A stretch of 63,664 bases of DNA from an uncultured Dorea sp. (lineage in GTDB: Bacteria > Bacillota > Clostridia > Lachnospirales > Lachnospiraceae): the NCBI GenBank assembly GCA_910589275.1, contig CAJUTH010000009.1:1-63664 (forward strand). The letters run 5' to 3'. Under the pieces are notes generated by a model. It was not told the origin of the DNA. It did no database searches and saw only the letters and a list, made by a program, of their open reading frames with translations. Shown piece after piece: positions 60,860-63,664 of this stretch. The translations under genes were made by a program, and so were the position numbers. Within the stretch, counting starts at the first letter, position 1. Each line of letters opens with the position of its first letter.

Positions 60860-61891
60860 TCAAGAAACCGGCTCCAGCAGAACATCCACAATACCGCCGC
60901 ATACCATTCCTTCATCTTCCGCTTCTTCTCCGGTCAGATCCACCTGATAAAGCTTGGCCTTATCTGCGCCCTCCCTTATCATGAGAAGCGCCATCTTTAA
61001 AACCTCTGATTCCATACAGCCGCCTCCGATGGTACCAATGCAGTTTCCATCCGGGAGCACAAGCATTTTAACCCCTATTCCCTGCGGCGCGGATCCCTTT
61101 CTATCCACAATCGTTACCAATATCTTTTTTTCAGAGACGTGCCTGGTATCCATGACTGTCCCTATCAGTTCTTTTGAAAATCCATAGGTCCGCTTTTTCT
61201 TATTCTTGACGCTGACAATCTCTGCCATAATCGCCACGCCGATTTCCGCCGGAGTCTCCGCTCCGATATCCAAGCCAATCGGCGTATAAACCTGTTCCAA
61301 AACCTGTCTGCTGCCGCCCTGTTCTATCAGCTTCTGTTTTACCATTTCTACGCGTCTTCTGCTTCCGATCATACCGATATACGCATGTTCCTTTTCCGCA
61401 ATCATTTTCAGGCAGAGCTGGTCATAGCGGTGCCCTCTGGTAACAATGACAAAATAGGTATCCCCGCTTCCCTCTACATTCCGAAGCCCCTCCTCAAAAG
61501 GCTGGCAGATTACAAATGACGCCCCTGCTTTTCTAGCGTTGTCTGCATATTTCGGCCTATCTTCCAAAACGGTTACCTCCATGCCCAGCATAAGCCCAAT
61601 CTGGATTACCGGCATGGACACATGGCCTCCGCCGCATATAACCAGCTTCTTACTCTCTCCAAGAGTATCGCAGAACACACGACGCCCGCTTATTTGAACG
61701 ATACCGCTGCCCATAACTTCTACAGCTTCTTGTGCATGATGCGAAAAAAATCCCTCTTTCCTGCTCCTCCAAACCATTTCTCCGCCTGAGACCAGCGCCT
61801 TTTCTCCAAGCTCCTCCCCGTCTAGAAGAGTTAATACCATGCTTTCCCCCGCCTTTTCACAGCCATCTATCGCCTGAAACATCTCTTTCAT
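60860..61891 (-). CDS. XdhC-family molybdenum hydroxylase maturation factor
   Basis: A 343-residue protein of unusual order. A short partial XdhC/CoxI-like N-terminus (LTLLDGEELGEKALVSGGEM) precedes a Rossmann domain (LVICGGGHVSMPVIQIGLML about 83-102, VTRGHRYDQLCLKMI, GMIGSRRRVEMV, IGLDIGAETPAEIGVAIMAE). The complete CoxI-type domain comes last (VDRKGSAPQGIGVKMLVLPD, CIGTIGGGCMESEVL, GMVCGGIVDVLLEP). In classical XdhC the CoxI-type domain comes first. It probably supplies the sulfurated cofactor to a xanthine or aldehyde oxidase. Confidence 0.88.
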   Translation of the reverse strand: MKEMFQAIDGCEKAGESMVLTLLDGEELGEKALVSGGEMVWRSRKEGFFSHHAQEAVEVMGSGIVQISGRRVFCDTLGESKKLVICGGGHVSMPVIQIGLMLGMEVTVLEDRPKYADNARKAGASFVICQPFEEGLRNVEGSGDTYFVIVTRGHRYDQLCLKMIAEKEHAYIGMIGSRRRVEMVKQKLIEQGGSRQVLEQVYTPIGLDIGAETPAEIGVAIMAEIVSVKNKKKRTYGFSKELIGTVMDTRHVSEKKILVTIVDRKGSAPQGIGVKMLVLPDGNCIGTIGGGCMESEVLKMALLMIREGADKAKLYQVDLTGEEAEDEGMVCGGIVDVLLEPVS

Positions 61892-61935
61892 CTTTTCTTA
61901 ATCCTTTCCCGCAATTTTTCTGTTCGTTGTTTGGA

Positions 61936-61990
61936 AGATACCAAAAGACCCACTTCCTTTCTGTTAGTTTTTGAAGATACCAAAAGACCC
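61936..61990. repeat. Two direct repeats GAAGATACCAAAAGACCC
   Basis: Identical 18-base words at 61936-61953 and 61973-61990, 37 bases apart, inside the 108-base gap between the XdhC-family and MoeA-like genes; flanking bases are also similar (TTTCTGTT). Probably a local duplication. Confidence 0.7.
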
Positions 61991-61999
61991 GCCTCTTCT

Positions 62000-63031
62000 T
62001 TACCTGCTTCCGCATTTCCCAAATCCACAGTTAGGAAAACTGCATACCGGACAGTTCAGGCACAGGCCGCCTTCTCCCATTCCATTCAAATCCTCCGCCG
62101 TCAGCGTCTCTCCGGTCAACACCCTGGGAAGAACCAAGTCAAAAATCGTACGCTTTGCATACATCACACAGCCAGGAAGCCCCATAATCGGAAGATCTCC
62201 GCCATAATATGCCAGAAAAAACATTGCCCCCGGCAGTACCGGCGCGCCATATGCCGCCACATTCTCCGTAACGTTTCGGATAGCCAAAGGAGTTTTATCG
62301 TCCGGATCTACGCTCATGCCCCCGGTACAAAGGATCAAATTACAGCCTCTTTTCATCTGTTCTTTGATTGCATTGGAAATCATTTTCGGATTGTCATTAC
62401 AAATAAAATGCTCGCACACTTCTACGCCATATTCAGAAAGCTTTTCCTCAATTACAGGCGTAAATGTATCCTGTATCCTATGGGAATATACCTCGCTTCC
62501 GGTGGTTATAATTCCCGCCCTTTTCCGCAGATAACGCTTGATCTGAAAGATCGGTTCATTTCCCGCCGTTTCCTCGGCTCTTCTCATTTTATCCTCATGG
62601 ATAACCAGCGGTATGACTCGGGTTCCGGCAATCTTATCTCCCTTTTTTACCGGAAAGTTCCCATGCCTGCTTGCAATCATCATTTCCCCCAGCGCATTAA
62701 TTTCCCGAAGTTTCCCGCCGTTTACCTTCAGTACGCCGTCGCAGTCCGCAATCAATTCAATCTTCCCTTCCTTCACTGATGATGCGTGCAGGTTCTCTCC
62801 CTGACATATTTTCCCGAGAATCTGCGCCGCCTCATTTTCATGGAGCATCCCCTCCTGTTTTTCCCAGACGTAAAGATGCTCTTTTCCAATGGACAAAAGT
62901 ACTGGTATATCTTCTTTTGTCACAATGTGTCCTTTGCGAAATACAGCGTCCTTTTTCACACCTCTGATAATCTGGGTCAAATCATGGCAGAGCACATGGC
63001 CCGCCGCTTCTTCCGTCCGAATTAATTTCAT
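62000..63031 (-). CDS. MoeA-like molybdopterin-binding protein with Cys-rich tail
   Basis: A 343-residue protein. The N-terminal part (RTEEAAGHVLCHDLTQII, GHIVTKEDIPVLLSIG) resembles MoeA domains I-II. The central MoaB/Mog-like domain has IITTGSEVYSHRIQD and LCTGGMSVDPDDKTPLAIR. The end carries CLNCPVCSFPNCGFGKC with five Cys, which could bind a metal cluster. Start at 63031 follows AAGGAGG. It overlaps the upstream phosphatase gene by 50 bases. Confidence 0.9.
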   Translation of the reverse strand: MKLIRTEEAAGHVLCHDLTQIIRGVKKDAVFRKGHIVTKEDIPVLLSIGKEHLYVWEKQEGMLHENEAAQILGKICQGENLHASSVKEGKIELIADCDGVLKVNGGKLREINALGEMMIASRHGNFPVKKGDKIAGTRVIPLVIHEDKMRRAEETAGNEPIFQIKRYLRKRAGIITTGSEVYSHRIQDTFTPVIEEKLSEYGVEVCEHFICNDNPKMISNAIKEQMKRGCNLILCTGGMSVDPDDKTPLAIRNVTENVAAYGAPVLPGAMFFLAYYGGDLPIMGLPGCVMYAKRTIFDLVLPRVLTGETLTAEDLNGMGEGGLCLNCPVCSFPNCGFGKCGSR

Positions 63032-63632
63032 TTTCGATATCCTCCTTATAATATTCCGCTTCATGTTCTCTGACAGGCGCCATCCCGATTTCTTCTGCTT
63101 TCATATCCCCGCATTCTCCGACAAGAATCCGGCTGATTCCTCCATACGGCTGGGGAAGGGCTCTGGACGTTTCAAGGGGCGTCCCCAATACTTTCGATAA
63201 AAAGCAGCAGTTAATTCCCGCATGGGCCACGCACAAGACATTTCCCTTTGTCTCGTTTAGAATCCTTCCGACTGCCTGTTCAAATCTGCGCAGAGCCGCC
63301 GCCCTTCCCTCTCCATACTCCGGCTCTGGTTCCAGACCTTTATGTAGCACTTTTAGTGGGCGGTTCTCCCATTCGCCCATATAGATTTCTGACAGGCCCT
63401 CTTCTATTTTAACCGGCATCCGGCCGTCCGCTATCATATCCGCCGTTTCCACACAGCGCCCCATAGGGCTGGAATAAATATGGTCCACAGGATGTTCGCT
63501 GAAGTACCTGCAAAGCTCCCTTGCCTGATTCCTTCCCTCTTCGCTAAGCGGCACTTCTGTCCGCCCTATGCACCGGGTAACCCCATCAGGGAAATCCACC
63601 TTGCCATGGCGCGCAAGATACAAAATTCTCAT
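62982..63632 (-). CDS. Histidine phosphatase-family protein in the molybdenum cluster
   Basis: A 216-residue phosphoglycerate-mutase-like phosphatase: ILYLARHGKVDFPDG (RHG at 8-10), GRTEVPLSEEGRNQARELC, HIYSSPMGRCVETADMIA, YMGEWENRP and the second catalytic His in VLCVAHAGINCCFL. The ending is low-complexity (SDGRSGGPCALP) and overlaps the MoeA-like start by 50 bases. Members act on small phosphates, e.g. in cobalamin synthesis; the substrate here is unknown. Confidence 0.88.
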   Translation of the reverse strand: MRILYLARHGKVDFPDGVTRCIGRTEVPLSEEGRNQARELCRYFSEHPVDHIYSSPMGRCVETADMIADGRMPVKIEEGLSEIYMGEWENRPLKVLHKGLEPEPEYGEGRAAALRRFEQAVGRILNETKGNVLCVAHAGINCCFLSKVLGTPLETSRALPQPYGGISRILVGECGDMKAEEIGMAPVREHEAEYYKEDIENEINSDGRSGGPCALP

Positions 63633-63664
63633 TTTTTCTTAATACCTTTCTATTTCCTTATCTA

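Noticed and set aside
61936..61990. CRISPR-like repeats
   Set aside because: Only two copies of 18 bases, one spacer-like gap and no cas genes in the window.

Overview
The window looks like a chromosomal segment of a spore-forming, anaerobic, low-to-mid GC Firmicute of class Clostridia, most likely family Lachnospiraceae. The evidence is a sporulation sigma factor of the SigK type, CodY, a CIRCE-controlled groESL operon, a threonyl T-box leader ahead of thrS, an IreB/RuvX/DUF1292 cluster and strong AGGAGG ribosome binding sites, several of them selecting TTG or GTG starts. I see no rRNA gene, tRNA gene or CRISPR array.

Bases 1 to about 14,000 are an AT-rich accessory region. After the end of an unknown gene comes a decayed IS3-family element (313-1629). 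Next is a tightly overlapping eight-gene minus-strand operon (9345 to 1672): two SPPY-type DNA methyltransferases, an unknown 185-residue protein, a helicase with an N-terminal phospholipase-D-like nuclease domain, a 64-residue helical protein, a DndD/SMC-like zinc-hook ATPase, an unknown 118-residue protein and an SfsA-like nuclease. This reads as a DNA-modification-based anti-phage system. It recalls helicase-methylase-ATPase systems, but I cannot match its full composition to a named one. A dead XRE-type regulator gene sits just upstream. From 9.6 to 12.6 kb is a graveyard of palindromes, two broken Rpn/PD-(D/E)XK nuclease genes and a broken DinJ/ParE toxin-antitoxin pair. An intact Phd/ParE pair follows, and then a truncated ABC substrate-binding lipoprotein.

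Bases 14,200 to 54,700 are mostly core genome. They hold formyl-THF cyclo-ligase, a LytTR/DUF3021 pair, thrS with its T-box and an iron-sulfur protein. A two-component system with an FtsX-type ABC transporter follows, then an amidase, galM, guaB, groESL, codY, topA, dprA and comM/yifB. After these come sigK, the wobble-uridine modification pair trhP/trmR, RNase J, ruvX, ireB and mtaB. The stretch ends with an HPr-like gene, thiI plus cysteine desulfurase, rsmE, prmA, trmO, nfo and degV, and then a MarR/alcohol dehydrogenase pair. Many of these genes act on tRNA or rRNA modification (TrhP, TrmR, MtaB, ThiI, RsmE, TrmO).

Bases 54,700 to the end hold a sodium:neurotransmitter symporter and, facing it, a molybdenum block on the minus strand: histidine phosphatase, MoeA-like protein with a Cys-rich tail, XdhC-family protein, MoaA, a MOSC-MogA fusion and ModABC. 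This serves molybdate uptake, molybdopterin synthesis and maturation of a molybdenum hydroxylase whose structural genes are probably just beyond the right edge.

The most unusual non-coding signal is a pair of about 225-bp giant hairpins, at 39292-39521 and 52631-52854. Each has perfectly complementary 51- or 55-bp arms, but the arm sequences differ almost completely between the copies. The interior cores are clearly homologous (about 60 of 84 positions by hand count). This looks like a repeat family with a conserved structured core and self-correcting, copy-specific arms.
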